DNA of 64,000 bases, from assembly GCF_023701695.1 (NCBI RefSeq), contig NZ_JAJOZC010000001.1, positions 1,116,001 to 1,180,000 of the forward strand. Reading direction: 5' to 3'. The translations under genes and the position numbers were made by a program. The notes under the pieces are model-generated. The model made no database searches. It saw nothing but the letters and a program-made list of their open reading frames with translations, and was not told the DNA's origin. The stretch comes from Streptomyces sp. RKAG290. Its GTDB lineage: Bacteria; Actinomycetota; Actinomycetes; Streptomycetales; Streptomycetaceae. Shown one piece after another: positions 1 through 9,604 of this stretch (the stretch's first letter is position 1; each line of letters opens with the position of its first letter).

Positions 1-105
1 GTCAGGCAGCTTCAGCATGCCGATCACGCCCAGCAGGCAGATGGCAGCGCCGAAAAGAATCAGAACCGCGCCTGCCGTGTCGACGATCTGCAGCCAGGCG
101 CTCAC
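1..105 (-). CDS. mnhG: Na+/H+ antiporter subunit G (MnhG/MrpG), 3' part outside window
   Basis: Partial gene; only the first 35 codons are inside the window. It starts with GTG at 105 and overlaps the mnhF stop by 4 bases (GTGA), the usual coupling in this operon. The visible N-terminus (VSAWLQIVDTAGAVLILFGA..., then a hydrophobic stretch ending GVIGMLKLPD) matches the first transmembrane helix of MrpG. MrpG is a small membrane subunit of the multi-subunit Mrp cation/proton antiporter. The call rests mainly on the operon context plus this helix. Confidence 0.8.
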   Translation of the reverse strand, partial: MSAWLQIVDTAGAVLILFGAAICLLGVIGMLKLPD

Positions 106-437
106 GGTGTTTCCCTGCCGGTCCTCTTGGTGCCGTCGGCGCGCGGGCGGCCCGGCGGCCGGTCGCGTACGGCGATGAACCGCGCGATCCCGACCGAACC
201 GGTGAACCCGAGAAAGGCCAGCACCAGCATGACCGGGAAGTAGAACGGGTCACGCGCGAAGGCCGACTTGGCGCCGAGGCCGGCGATGATCAGCGCCGCA
301 CAGACGTCGAGCGAGAGCGCCCGGTCCAGCATGGAAGGGCCGCGCCAGATGCGGGTCAACAGGCCCGCCCCGGCGACGATGATCACCACGACGGCCGCGG
401 TGAGCAACACCTGGTCGACGGTCTCCGGCACGCTCAT
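102..437 (-). CDS. mnhF: Na+/H+ antiporter subunit F (MnhF/MrpF)
   Basis: A 111-residue membrane protein with three predicted helices (about 9-29, 40-60 and 65-87) and the family-typical segment RIWRGPSMLDRALSLD after the first helix. It is a small subunit of the Mrp antiporter, which exchanges cytoplasmic Na+ for external H+ in the cell membrane. The ATG at 437 overlaps the mnhE stop (ATGA) and the stop overlaps mnhG (GTGA), so translation is probably coupled. The C-terminal tail after residue 90 is charged and likely cytoplasmic. Confidence 0.9.
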   Translation of the reverse strand: MSVPETVDQVLLTAAVVVIIVAGAGLLTRIWRGPSMLDRALSLDVCAALIIAGLGAKSAFARDPFYFPVMLVLAFLGFTGSVGIARFIAVRDRPPGRPRADGTKRTGRETP

Positions 438-1078
438 GCGTCCTCCCCCTGGTCTTTTGGCTGCTCGCCGGTGTCTGGCGGCGTCGGTGGCGGACCGGCG
501 ACGCGGGCGATCTCGTCGCGGGTGCCGAAGGCCCGGACCGTCAGCTCCTCAAGGCGCCATACGGAGCGCCGGGCCGCGTCCAGTTCGGCCGGCCGGTCCG
601 CGTCCAGGACGTGCAGGAAGACGGTGGCCGTGGCCCGGCGCACCTCGACGATCGATCCGCCGGGCACGTTGGACACCGCGACGGCGGTCGCCGCGAGCAT
701 CAGGTCCGAGCGGCAGCGCAGCGGCACGGCGATGACGGCGGCCCGGTACGGGCGGTCACCGAAGATCTGCCGGGTCACCCGCACGCCGGAGGTGTACATG
801 TCGTAGAGCAGGAAGCCGGCCAACCGCAGGATGCCCCAGGGGTGCAGCCGGAGCCCGAGGTCGACCTGCGGCAGCGGGAACGCCAGACAGACGGCCACCG
901 CGACCACCGCACCGGTCAGCACGTTGGCCCAGTTCAGGCTGGACCAGAGCAGTACCCAGATGACGGTGAGCCAGGCGATCAACGGCAGGTCGAGCACACG
1001 GCGTCTGCGGCCGCGGAACTCGCAGCTGAAGGGCGGCAGGTCCTTGTTCCGGTAGGAGAACGTGATCAGGCGCTTCAC
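434..1078 (-). CDS. mnhE: Na+/H+ antiporter subunit E (MnhE/MrpE)
   Basis: A 214-residue protein. Two hydrophobic helices lie around residues 30-60 (LPLIAWLTVIWVLLWSSLNW and the following stretch) and another segment around 80-95. The soluble C-terminal half carries the MrpE pattern of a small beta domain (SDLMLAATAVAVSNVPGGSIVEV). MrpE is needed for assembly of the Mrp complex. The ATG at 1078 overlaps the true end of mnhD (stop at 1075-1077), and the stop overlaps mnhF. The last 20 residues are Pro/Gly/Asp rich and look disordered. Confidence 0.9.
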   Translation of the reverse strand: MKRLITFSYRNKDLPPFSCEFRGRRRRVLDLPLIAWLTVIWVLLWSSLNWANVLTGAVVAVAVCLAFPLPQVDLGLRLHPWGILRLAGFLLYDMYTSGVRVTRQIFGDRPYRAAVIAVPLRCRSDLMLAATAVAVSNVPGGSIVEVRRATATVFLHVLDADRPAELDAARRSVWRLEELTVRAFGTRDEIARVAGPPPTPPDTGEQPKDQGEDA

Positions 1079-2729
1079 CGTCCGAGCACCGCCTCGACAT
1101 AGGGGGTTCGTGCGATGAGTTCGGCGGCCGCACGGTCGGTGTACGAGGTCAGCGGGCCGGCGAACACGGTGTAGGCGAGCCCGAGCGCGACCGTCGCTGC
1201 GGTGGCCCAGGTCATCAGCCGCGGCAGTCTCGTCGTGGTGGTGACGGCGTGGCCGTGCAGGGTGGCCGCGACCGCGCGCCCGGCCGGCTGGTGGCGGAGG
1301 CGGACACCCTCGTCGCCGGTGCCGGGCATCCGGTCCGGGCCCTCGTCGACATCAGCGTCGTCGTCCTCGTCGTCGGACTCCAGGACCGTGCCGTCCAGCG
1401 CCTGTCCGGGGGTGCGGCCCGCCAGAACGCCAGGTTCCACACCTTGGCCATCACGTACAGGGTGAGGAGGCTGGTCGCCGTCGATCCGATGACGAGGATC
1501 CAGGCCCAGACCCCGCCGTCGGCGACACCGGCGCGCATGAGTCCGAGCTTGCCGATGAAGCCGGACAGCGGCGGGATCCCGGCCAGGTTCATCGCGGGTA
1601 CGAAGAAGAGGACGGCCAGCAGCGGGGCGGCCTTGGCGATTCCGCCGAGCCGGGTGAGTTCGGTGGTGCCGCCGCGCCGTTCGATCAGCCCGGCCACCAG
1701 GAAGAGCGTGGTCTGGACGGTGATGTGGTGGACGACGTAGACGATCGCGCCGCCGTACGCCTCCTGGGTGGCGAGTCCGATGCCGAAGACCATGTACCCG
1801 ATGTGGCTGATCAGGGTGAAGGAGAGCAGCCGCTTCAGGTCGGTCTGCGCGACGGCTCCCAGGATGCCGACGATCATCGAGGCGAGGGCCGCCGCCATCA
1901 GCAGATCGCCGAGCCGGTTGCCGGGGAAGAGCAGGGTCTCGGTGCGCAGCATGCAGTAGACGCCGACCTTGGTGAGCAGTCCGGCGAAGACCGCGGTGAC
2001 CGGGGCGGGCGCGGTCGGGTAGGAGTCGGGGAGCCATGCGGCGAGCGGGAAGACGGCCGCCTTGACGGCGAAGACGGTCAGCAGCATGGCCTGGATCAAG
2101 GTCTGTACGCCCAGCGGGAGTTCGGCGAGCCGCCCGGCCAGCTGGGCGAAGTTGGCGGTGCCGGTGGCCGCGTACGTCATGGCGATGGCCGTGAGGAAGA
2201 GCATCGAGGAGAAGAGGGAGATGATCACGTAGGTGGAGCCGGCGCGGACCCGTGGGCCGGTGCCGCCGAGCGTCAGCAGGACGAAGCTGGCGACCAGCAT
2301 GATCTCGAAGCCGACGTAGAGGTTGACGAGGTCACCGGCGAGAAAGGTGCAGGAGACCCCCGCGACCAGGATCAGGTAGGCGGGGTGGAAGACCGCCACG
2401 GGTGTCTCCTCGTCCCGGTCGGCCATGCCCTGGCCGAGCGAGTAGACGAGGACGCAGAGGGTGACGGCCGAGGAGACCGTGAGCATCAGCCCGGAGAGCC
2501 GGTCGGCGACCAGGGTGATGCCGAGCGGCGGGGCGAAGTCGCCGAGGTGGACGGTGAGCGGGCCGTCCGCGTCGGCGGCGACCATCAGGGTGGCCGAGAG
2601 CCCCAATACGGCGGTGAGCACGGCGACGCTGATGAAGCGCTGGAACTGTTTGAGCCGGGTGCCGAAGGCGAGGCTCAGACCGGTGGCGCAGAGCGGCAGC
2701 AGCACCGGCAGCGGGACGAGTGCGTTCAC
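1075..2729 (-). CDS. mnhD: Na+/H+ antiporter subunit D (MnhD/MrpD), frameshift near 3' end
   Basis: NADH-quinone oxidoreductase M/N-like proton-channel subunit. The GTG start at 2729 forms GTGA with the mnhC stop. About 440 residues read well, with many helices and the conserved motif KAAVFPLAAWLPDSYPTAPAPVTA. After WNLAFWRAAPP the frame turns into Arg/Thr-rich nonsense that would stop at 1215. A neighbouring frame continues sensibly (GQALDGTVLESDDEDDD..., a last helix LMTWATAATVALGLAYTVFAG, end PYVEAVLGR) to a stop at 1075 that overlaps mnhE. One base is missing in or near the five-base G run at 1408-1412. The corrected length is 551 residues. Sequencing error seems more likely than a broken gene. 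Confidence 0.85.
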
Positions 2730-3407
2730 CCGGTGTCTCCTCGGTTCGCGTCGTCGGGGCCGGGGCCGGTTTCCGGGCCGGCGGCAGGGTCGGAAGTGGG
2801 GTCAGGGGCGGGGCGGGGTCGGGGACGGGGTTGCCGTCGTCCTCCGTCGCCTCGTAGTGCTCCGGGTCCGCGCCCAGCACGTCGTGCCACAGGTCACCGG
2901 TCGCGTCCCGGCCGCGAGCCTGCAGGGCCCGGTCGGCGCGGAGCCTGGCTCTCAGACGCCGCCGCTCCTTGCGGTAGCGGCGGCGCTCCTCATCCGTACG
3001 GTCGGACTCGGCCCGGTACTGCTCGCGCAGTTCGTCGCGCTTCTCCAGCACCTCGGCGCGCAGCACGATGCGCCGGTCCTCCAGGTCGTCGTGGACCTCG
3101 TCCGTGCCGGTCAGCTGGTGGCTGCGGTAGGCCATGGCCAGGAGGAACGCGGTGGTGGCGAGGGTGATGACGATGGCGGTGAGCGCGATGGCCTGGGGCA
3201 GCGGATCGGTGACCCCGCTCAACGCGACGCCGTAGAGCAGGGGTGCACGGCCGGCCGATCCGGTTGCGGACAGGACGAGCAGGTTGATGCCGTTGCCCAC
3301 GATCACGGCGCCCAGCAGGATCCGGCTGAGGGCCGGGTGAGCATGAGGATGCCGCCGACCGCGCACAGGACGGCGGCGGTGACGAGGAGCGAGGCGCTGA
3401 CGGTCAT
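2726..3407 (-). pseudogene. mnhC: Na+/H+ antiporter subunit C (MnhC/MrpC), two apparent frameshifts
   Basis: NuoK-like small subunit of the Mrp antiporter. The ATG at 3407 overlaps the mnhA stop (ATGA). The first 25 residues (MTVSASLLVTAAVLCAVGGI, then LMLTR) are in one frame. The sequel ALSRILLGAVIVGNGINLLV is in another, with the break in the GGG-CC-GGG stretch at 3330-3337. A second break in the C4 runs at 2804-2820 is needed to reach the TGA that overlaps mnhD. Adding one base at each place gives a 227-residue protein with three helices, then a long charged Arg/Glu-rich coiled-coil-like tail (about residues 95-165) and a Pro/Asp-rich end. The charged tail is longer than in classic MrpC. 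As written the gene cannot make a full-length protein. Confidence 0.8.
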
Positions 3408-6328
3408 CCGGGAGCGCCTCCCGCCTCGGGTGCGGCCGAGGGCCCCGGCCGCGTCCCGGCCGCCTGTTCGGCCGCGGCGGCCCGCTCGATCTGCCGGTCG
3501 ACCTTGGCGCCGAGGGCCCGCACGATGTCCAGCACCACGCCCAGGACCAGCAGGTAGACGCCGAAGTCGAAGACCACCGGCGTACCGAAGTGGTAGTCGC
3601 CGATCAGCGGCAGGTGCCCGTTGTGGGTCCAGGCGTGCAGGACCGTGCCTTCGGTGAGGCCCAGCAGGGCGACGCCGGTGGAGAGGAAGAGGCCGAGACC
3701 GGTGAAGAGCCCGGGCTGCAGCGGGGCGGCCTCGGCGAGTTCGAAGCGGCCGCCCGCCAGGTAGCGGGTGATCAGGGCGACGCCGGCGACCAGCCCGGCG
3801 ACGAAGCCGCCGCCCGGCATGTTCTCGGCGCAGAACAGCAGGTACACCGAGAGCACCAGGATCGGGTGGAACAGCAGCCGGGCTACCACCTCGAACACGA
3901 CGGAACGGTGCTCGGGCGCGAGCGTGGCGCCGGCCGCGAGCCAGCTGCGCTCCGGCGCCCCTTCGTCGCCCTGCGGCAGCCCCGTCAGCCGGCCCGTGGT
4001 CACCGACCAGGCGGTGTGCCCCTGCCTCTCCGGGGGCGCCGCGGCTCCCTCGGCCCGGCGGTGCAGATAGATCAGGCTCGTCACACCGATCGCCGCTGCG
4101 GCCAGCACGGCGGACTCCCCCATCGTGTCCCAGGCCCGCAGGTCGACCAGGATGGTGGCGACCACGTCCTTGAGGCCGTGGTGAGCGGCCTCCTCGACCA
4201 TGGCGGCGCCCGCCGGCTTCGCGGTGCGCGCGGCCGCCGAGACCCACACCACCACGCTGAGGGTGGCCGCCGCGAGGAGTGCCACCGGGATGCGCACGGC
4301 ACGCCGCCAGCTGCTGACCGACTCCTGGAAGTGCACGGGCATCCGCCGCAGTACCAGCACGAACACGATCATCGACACGGTCTCCACGCAGAACTGCGTG
4401 AGTGCCAGGTCCGGGGCGCCCTGGACGACGAAGAGCAGGGCGGTCCCGTATCCGGTGAGTCCGGCCAGCACCACCGCTTTCATGCGCCGGCTGACGGTGA
4501 GGCAGAGCAGCGCCGCGGCGCAGGTCAGCGCGGCGACGGCGCCCTGCAGCGGTACGTCCCAGAGCCGGGGCGCGACGGCCCCGTTCCAGGGCCGGTCCAC
4601 CCCGAGCACGGCCAGCTGGCCGGCCAGCATCACGAGCAGCGTGGTGGCGAGGTAGACGGAGAGCGAGCCGCGCTGGACGAAGCCGGTGATCTGGAGGGAG
4701 AGCCGTTCCAGGCCGAGCAGCAGATGGCCGAAGACGCTGTCGGCGGTCGGCCAGGCGATCCGCCGGGAGAGCCGGGAGACCGCGACGCGCCGGGCGAAGA
4801 GCACCGCGCCGCCCACCGTGGCGACGGCCGAGAGCAGCAGCGCGGTGCCGAATCCGTGCCAGAGCGCGAGATGGTACGGGTGCGCGGGGACCGGGAAGGT
4901 GTCGGCGTAGGCGCTCAGCAGCCCTTCGGTCCAGCCGACGCCCGGTCCGAGGACCAGCCCGCAGGCGGCGAGCAGCGCGGGCGGGGTGAGGAAGGCCCAG
5001 CCGACCCGGTGGACCGGGGTGTCGCTGATGCCGGGCTTGCGCAGGAAGGCGCCCCAGACGAACCGGACGGTGTACGCGAAGGTCAGCATCGACCCCGCCA
5101 CCGTGATGCCCAGCGCCCAGCGGTCCGCGGTGTCGCCGTGCAGCAGGGCATCGAAGGCGGCCTCCTTCGCGGCGAAGCCGAGCAGCGGGGGCAGTGCGGC
5201 CATGGACGCGGCGGCGAGCACGGCGACGGCGCAGACGTGCGGCAGCGCCCGTCCGACGCCGGAGAGTCTGCGCAGGTCCCGGGTGCCTGCCGCGTGGTCG
5301 ACGATGCCGGTGACCAGGAACAGCGGTGCCTTGAAGAGGGCGTGCGCGAGGATCATCGCGGCGGCCGCCAGCGCCGCGTCCCGGTTGCCGACGCCGGCGA
5401 GCAGGGTGAGGAAGCCGAGTTGGCTGACGGTGCCGTACGCGAGGACGAGTTTGAGGTCGTTGAGCCGCAGTGCCCGCCAGCCGCCGAGCAGCATCGTCGC
5501 GGTGCCGAGGACCATCACGACGGGGCGCCAGGCGGGCACGTCGGCGAAGCCGGGTGCGAGGCGGGCCACCAGGTAGACGCCGGCCTTGACCATGGCCGCG
5601 GCGTGCAGATAGGCGCTGACCGGGGTGGGTGCGGCCATCGCGTTCGGGAGCCAGAGGCTGAACGGCCAGATCGCCGACTTGGAGAGCGCCCCGCACAGGA
5701 TCAGCACGACGGCCACCGATAGGGCGATGCCCGTACGGGGCGGGTCGGCGAGGATCGCGGAGATGCGGTAGGTACCCGCCGCCTGACCGATGATCAGGAA
5801 ACCGACCAGCATGGCGAGACCGCCGAAGGTGGTGACGGTGAGCGCCTGGAGTGCGGAGCGGCGGCTGTGCCGGTGCTCGCTGTTGTGCCCGATCAGCAGG
5901 TAGGAGAAGACCGTGGTCAGCTCCCAGAACACGTAGAGCGAGATCAGGTCGTCGGCGAGCACGAGGGCGAGCATGGCCCCGGTGAAGGCGAGCAGGTTCC
6001 CGGCGAATCCGGCCAGTTGCGGGGTGTCGTCGGTGAAGTACGAGGCGCAGTAGAGCAGGACGAGCGTGCCGACACCGGCTGCGAGCAGCACCATGAGTTC
6101 GGCGAGCGCGTCGAGGCGCAGGCCGAGGGAGACGTCGTAGGCCGGGATCCAGTTCCACGACCAGGTGACCGAGGAGCCCGACGCCACGGTGTCCCACTGC
6201 GTGAGGGCCCAGCAGGTGGTGGCGGCCGGCGGCAGCGCGAGCACGAGGAAGGCGCGCGTGCCGAGCCGTTGCACCAGCGGCCGGGTGAACGCGGCCAGCA
6301 GGAAGTGGCAGACGATGAGCGCGGTCAC
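3404..6328 (-). CDS. mnhA: Na+/H+ antiporter subunit A/B fusion (MnhA/MrpA with MrpB domain)
   Basis: A 974-residue polytopic membrane protein, the largest subunit of the Mrp antiporter. The N-terminal two thirds is NuoL-like, with SKSAIWPFSLWLPNAMAAPT and the HALFKAPLFL channel motif. The middle carries the MrpA-specific C-terminal region (QFCVETVSMIVFVLVL). The last 170 residues (HPILVLSVYLLFCAENMPGG, then the VFDFGVYLLVLGVVLD helix) are an MrpB-like domain, so subunit B is fused, which explains why no separate mnhB is present. GTG start at 6328; first gene of the operon. The tail is Ala/Pro rich. The frame is intact, in contrast to mnhC and mnhD. Confidence 0.93.
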   Translation of the reverse strand: MTALIVCHFLLAAFTRPLVQRLGTRAFLVLALPPAATTCWALTQWDTVASGSSVTWSWNWIPAYDVSLGLRLDALAELMVLLAAGVGTLVLLYCASYFTDDTPQLAGFAGNLLAFTGAMLALVLADDLISLYVFWELTTVFSYLLIGHNSEHRHSRRSALQALTVTTFGGLAMLVGFLIIGQAAGTYRISAILADPPRTGIALSVAVVLILCGALSKSAIWPFSLWLPNAMAAPTPVSAYLHAAAMVKAGVYLVARLAPGFADVPAWRPVVMVLGTATMLLGGWRALRLNDLKLVLAYGTVSQLGFLTLLAGVGNRDAALAAAAMILAHALFKAPLFLVTGIVDHAAGTRDLRRLSGVGRALPHVCAVAVLAAASMAALPPLLGFAAKEAAFDALLHGDTADRWALGITVAGSMLTFAYTVRFVWGAFLRKPGISDTPVHRVGWAFLTPPALLAACGLVLGPGVGWTEGLLSAYADTFPVPAHPYHLALWHGFGTALLLSAVATVGGAVLFARRVAVSRLSRRIAWPTADSVFGHLLLGLERLSLQITGFVQRGSLSVYLATTLLVMLAGQLAVLGVDRPWNGAVAPRLWDVPLQGAVAALTCAAALLCLTVSRRMKAVVLAGLTGYGTALLFVVQGAPDLALTQFCVETVSMIVFVLVLRRMPVHFQESVSSWRRAVRIPVALLAAATLSVVVWVSAAARTAKPAGAAMVEEAAHHGLKDVVATILVDLRAWDTMGESAVLAAAAIGVTSLIYLHRRAEGAAAPPERQGHTAWSVTTGRLTGLPQGDEGAPERSWLAAGATLAPEHRSVVFEVVARLLFHPILVLSVYLLFCAENMPGGGFVAGLVAGVALITRYLAGGRFELAEAAPLQPGLFTGLGLFLSTGVALLGLTEGTVLHAWTHNGHLPLIGDYHFGTPVVFDFGVYLLVLGVVLDIVRALGAKVDRQIERAAAAEQAAGTRPGPSAAPEAGGAPG

Positions 6329-6679
6329 AGGGCTCCGCGGGTCAGTCCGCGCCCGCCTCGGGAGGGCGCCCGGCGACTGGCCGAAACCGTATGCGGCGAA
6401 GCGGCGCGGGGTGATCCGGCACCGCCGCGCCGGGATGCGGCGCGGGACGGTGCGGCGCGGGGTCTTACTGCACGGACAGAAGGCACTAAATACAGATATA
6501 TCCCCAGCCCGGCTTCACTCGTACGCCGCGCCGCACCCGCCTGGGCGCAGTCAGATCGGCCGCGGTGCCCTCACACGGAGGTGGCGAAGATGTGAGTGAT
6601 CGGTGTTGCACATGTGAGCCCGCTTCCATTCAATTTTTGCAGTGTGACTAATATCTATGTGTCGAAGTTCTAAACGGAT
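6329..6679. promoter_or_regulatory. Divergent intergenic region mnhA / conservon kinase
   Basis: 351 bases with no gene, holding the promoters of the antiporter operon (leftward) and the conservon (rightward). It is locally AT-rich for this genome at 6486-6501 (TAAATACAGATATATC) and 6630-6660. CTCACA at 6570-6575 faces TGTGAG at 6591-6596 as an inverted repeat, and TGTGAG recurs at 6613-6618, giving a possible regulator-binding cluster. No -35/-10 pair was convincing enough to place. Confidence 0.5.
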
Positions 6680-9604
6680 TTGACCAGTCGTGAGGCTGGC
6701 ATCATCGTCAAGGAGCATGCCCTGCGCACGCGCGCGTCTCGGCGGAGCGACTCGACCACCATGTCGCTGCGGACGGCCCTGCTCGTACTGGCCATCGTCC
6801 CCGGTGTCGCACTGGCCGCCCTCTGGGCCGTCACCAGTGGTCAGACTCTGCTCGACTTCCAGACCCAGGCAGCCCAGGGCCAGTTGGCCCAGAAGGCCGG
6901 CCAGCCGTCCAACATCGTGTATTACAACCTGCAGGAGGAGCGTCGGCTGAGCGCCGAGGCGCTGGCCCGACACGGCGGTGCTACCGATGCGCTGCGCAAG
7001 CAGCGCAAGCTGACCGACGAAGCCATCACCAGCTTCCAGTCCCTGTCCGGCGACGCCTCCGACGACGCCCCCGGCGAGGTCCGGGACGCGGTCGGCCAGG
7101 CCCGTCAGGCGATCAGCCAACTGCCTGCCCAGCGCACCCTCGTGGACGAGGGCGACAACGACCAGCAGAAGACCGTGTACCGCTACTACACGGATCTCAT
7201 CGCCGTCGACCTGCAGTTGTTCACCGCACTCAGCCATGTCGACAACGGCAGGATCACCACCCTCTCGCAGCCGCTGGTCGACCTGTTCTGGGGCAAGGAG
7301 ATGATCTCGCGCTCGGACGCCCTGCTGGCCCGCGGCTGGGCCAAGGGGAAGCTGAGCACCGAGGACCTCCAGCAGCTCCGGCAGGCTGTTTCCGGCCAGT
7401 CGTTCCAGTACTCCAACAAGGTCGCCCCCTACCTGCCACCGGACGAGAAGGCCATGTGGGAGGAGATCGCCGGCAGTGCCGCCTGGAAAACCAAGACCCG
7501 GGTGGAGACGCAGGTGCTGCGGCCGGCCGACCCGGACAGCGCCGGATTCGTCACCCTCGGCGCCCAGGAGAAGACCTGGCGCGGTGCGATGGACCAGCTC
7601 ACCCCCCAGCTGGTGAAGCTGATGGAGCACCGCACCGACCTGGTGGTCGAGGAGGGCAAGGGCAGCGTCGTCTCGCTGCTGATCAGGGTCGTTCTCACCA
7701 CGGTGATCGGCCTGCTCGCGGTCGTCGCGGTCATCTGGATCACCTGGCGCCTGACCCGTGACCTGCGCCGCCGGATCGGCGGACTGCAGGAGCGGGCCGA
7801 GGAGCTGGAGAAGACACTGCCCGACGTGGTCGACCGGCTCGCCAAGGGCGAACGCATCGACGTCGAGGCGGAGGCCCGTGCCATCGCACCCGACAGCAAG
7901 GGCGGCAGGTCCGACGAGCTGAACCGGCTAGGCGACGCGCTCAACCTGGCCCGCACCAGCGCCCTGCAGGCGGCCGTCAGACAGGCCGACCAGCACCGGG
8001 GCTTCGAGCGGCTGCTGCAGCGCATCGCGCGCCGCACCCAGCAGCTGATCGGCCAGCAGCTGAAGAAGCTGGACGAGCTGGAGCGCAAGCACGAGGACCC
8101 CGAGGTGCTGGACGGCCTCTTCGACCTCGACCACCTCACCGCCCGGCTCCGGCGCTACGAGGAGAACCTGGTGATCCTCGCGGGCGGTTCGCCCCACCGG
8201 CGCTGGCGCAAGCCCGTTCCGCTGCTGGACGTGATGCGTTCCGCGCAGGGCGAGGTGCAGGACTACCGCCGGGTGGTGCTGGATCTCGACGGCGCGCCGT
8301 GGCTCACGGAGCGCGCCGTCGGACCGGTCTCCCACGTGCTGGCCGAGCTGATCGAGAACGCCCTCAGCTTCTCCAAGCCGCCCAGTCCGGTCGAGGTCAG
8401 GGCCGCCCGGGTGAGCCGGGGGCTGGCCATCGAGGTCGAGGACCGCGGGCTCGGCATGGACGAGCAGCAACTGGCCGATGCCAACGAGCTGATGAGCCGT
8501 CCGCCCCGGATGGACGTGCTGGCCCACGCCGACGACATCCGGCTCGGCCTGTACGTGATCGCCCGCCTGGCCGACCAGCACGGGCTGCGGGTGGAGTTCC
8601 GCCCCTCGGCCTTCGGCGGCACCCGGGTCGTCGTGCTCGTGCCCGACGCGCTCACGGTCTCCGGGCCGCACACCGGCCCGGTGGGCGTGCCCTCCCCCGC
8701 CGCCCTCGCGCCCCCGGTGCCCGCCGCGACCGGTGACGGCGGCGCGCTGCCCAGCCGCGGCCGCGGCCAGGCCCTCGCGGGGGTCACGGCACTGCACATG
8801 TCGGGCGCACCGTTCGAGGACGCAGGAGCCCCGTACACCGTGGCGGCCGAGCCCTTCCCCGACCGCGAGGGGCAGCCGCGACCCGGCCTCCCCCACCCGG
8901 AGGGACAGCCGCAGCCCGCGCCCGCCGACGACTCGTCCGGCGACCGCGAGCACCCGTACGCGGCGTACGTCGCCACCGCACCCGGTACGGCTCCGTACGG
9001 ATCCGCCGGTCCGGTCTCCCCGTACGGCAGTGCCCACGAGGACCCGTACGCCGCGGCCGAACAGCCGTACATGAAGGCCGAGGGCCAGTACCCGGTGCCG
9101 CACCAGCCGTATCCGGCGCCCGAGGATCCGTACACGACTCCGCAACAGCCGTACGCGGCAACGTATCCGGCGGGCATCGACATGGACCCGGACGGTTTCC
9201 CGGTCCCGGGCCCCCGGCAGCCGGAACCGGTCGCCGGACCCCCCGCGCGGCTGCCGGTGGCCGAGCCCGATCATCCGGCTCCGCCGACGCGGGAGACCAT
9301 CGCCGCGGGCGGCGGGCCCGGCCGGCGCGCGCTGCCCGCCTCCCCCGCCGCGGAGCCTCCGTTGCCGCGCCGGGTACGGCAGGCCAGCCTCGCGGACGAA
9401 CTGCGGGTCGATCCGGCCGCCGCTCCTGCCGCACCGAAGCCACCGGGCTCGGACGAGAACCCGCTGCCCCGGCCGGCCCCCCGTCGGGCGGGAGCGGCGA
9501 TCGGAGCCTTCCAGCGCCGGTCCCGCGCCGCCCGTGCGAGCGACGCGCCGCCGACGGAGACCGGCCCGCCCGCCACCCTTCCCACGAGAGAAGAACGGTC
9601 ATGA
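6680..9604 (+). CDS. cvnA: Conservon sensor histidine kinase with nitrate/nitrite-sensing-type domain (CvnA)
   Basis: A 974-residue membrane sensor. The order is: helix about 29-50; extracellular all-alpha NIT-like domain to about 325; second helix about 330-355 (VVLTTVIGLLAVVAVIWIT); HAMP-like coiled coil; then a HATPase domain with N box LAELIENALSFS near residue 553, EDRGLGMDE, and G-rich GLYVIARLADQHGLR. The usual phospho-acceptor His motif is degenerate, as is common in CvnA proteins. The last 300 residues are low-complexity, with repeated Pro-Tyr motifs. The TTG at 6680 gives a short basic N-terminus before the first helix; ATG at 6761 is the alternative but would start at the helix. 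The stop overlaps the next gene (ATGA). Confidence 0.88.
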   Translation: MTSREAGIIVKEHALRTRASRRSDSTTMSLRTALLVLAIVPGVALAALWAVTSGQTLLDFQTQAAQGQLAQKAGQPSNIVYYNLQEERRLSAEALARHGGATDALRKQRKLTDEAITSFQSLSGDASDDAPGEVRDAVGQARQAISQLPAQRTLVDEGDNDQQKTVYRYYTDLIAVDLQLFTALSHVDNGRITTLSQPLVDLFWGKEMISRSDALLARGWAKGKLSTEDLQQLRQAVSGQSFQYSNKVAPYLPPDEKAMWEEIAGSAAWKTKTRVETQVLRPADPDSAGFVTLGAQEKTWRGAMDQLTPQLVKLMEHRTDLVVEEGKGSVVSLLIRVVLTTVIGLLAVVAVIWITWRLTRDLRRRIGGLQERAEELEKTLPDVVDRLAKGERIDVEAEARAIAPDSKGGRSDELNRLGDALNLARTSALQAAVRQADQHRGFERLLQRIARRTQQLIGQQLKKLDELERKHEDPEVLDGLFDLDHLTARLRRYEENLVILAGGSPHRRWRKPVPLLDVMRSAQGEVQDYRRVVLDLDGAPWLTERAVGPVSHVLAELIENALSFSKPPSPVEVRAARVSRGLAIEVEDRGLGMDEQQLADANELMSRPPRMDVLAHADDIRLGLYVIARLADQHGLRVEFRPSAFGGTRVVVLVPDALTVSGPHTGPVGVPSPAALAPPVPAATGDGGALPSRGRGQALAGVTALHMSGAPFEDAGAPYTVAAEPFPDREGQPRPGLPHPEGQPQPAPADDSSGDREHPYAAYVATAPGTAPYGSAGPVSPYGSAHEDPYAAAEQPYMKAEGQYPVPHQPYPAPEDPYTTPQQPYAATYPAGIDMDPDGFPVPGPRQPEPVAGPPARLPVAEPDHPAPPTRETIAAGGGPGRRALPASPAAEPPLPRRVRQASLADELRVDPAAAPAAPKPPGSDENPLPRPAPRRAGAAIGAFQRRSRAARASDAPPTETGPPATLPTREERS

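Noticed and set aside
1075..3407. Programmed ribosomal frameshifting in mnhC/mnhD
   Set aside because: The shift sites are plain G/C runs without slippery heptamers or a following pseudoknot that I can see, and similar shifts occur in unrelated genes, so missing bases are the simpler reading.
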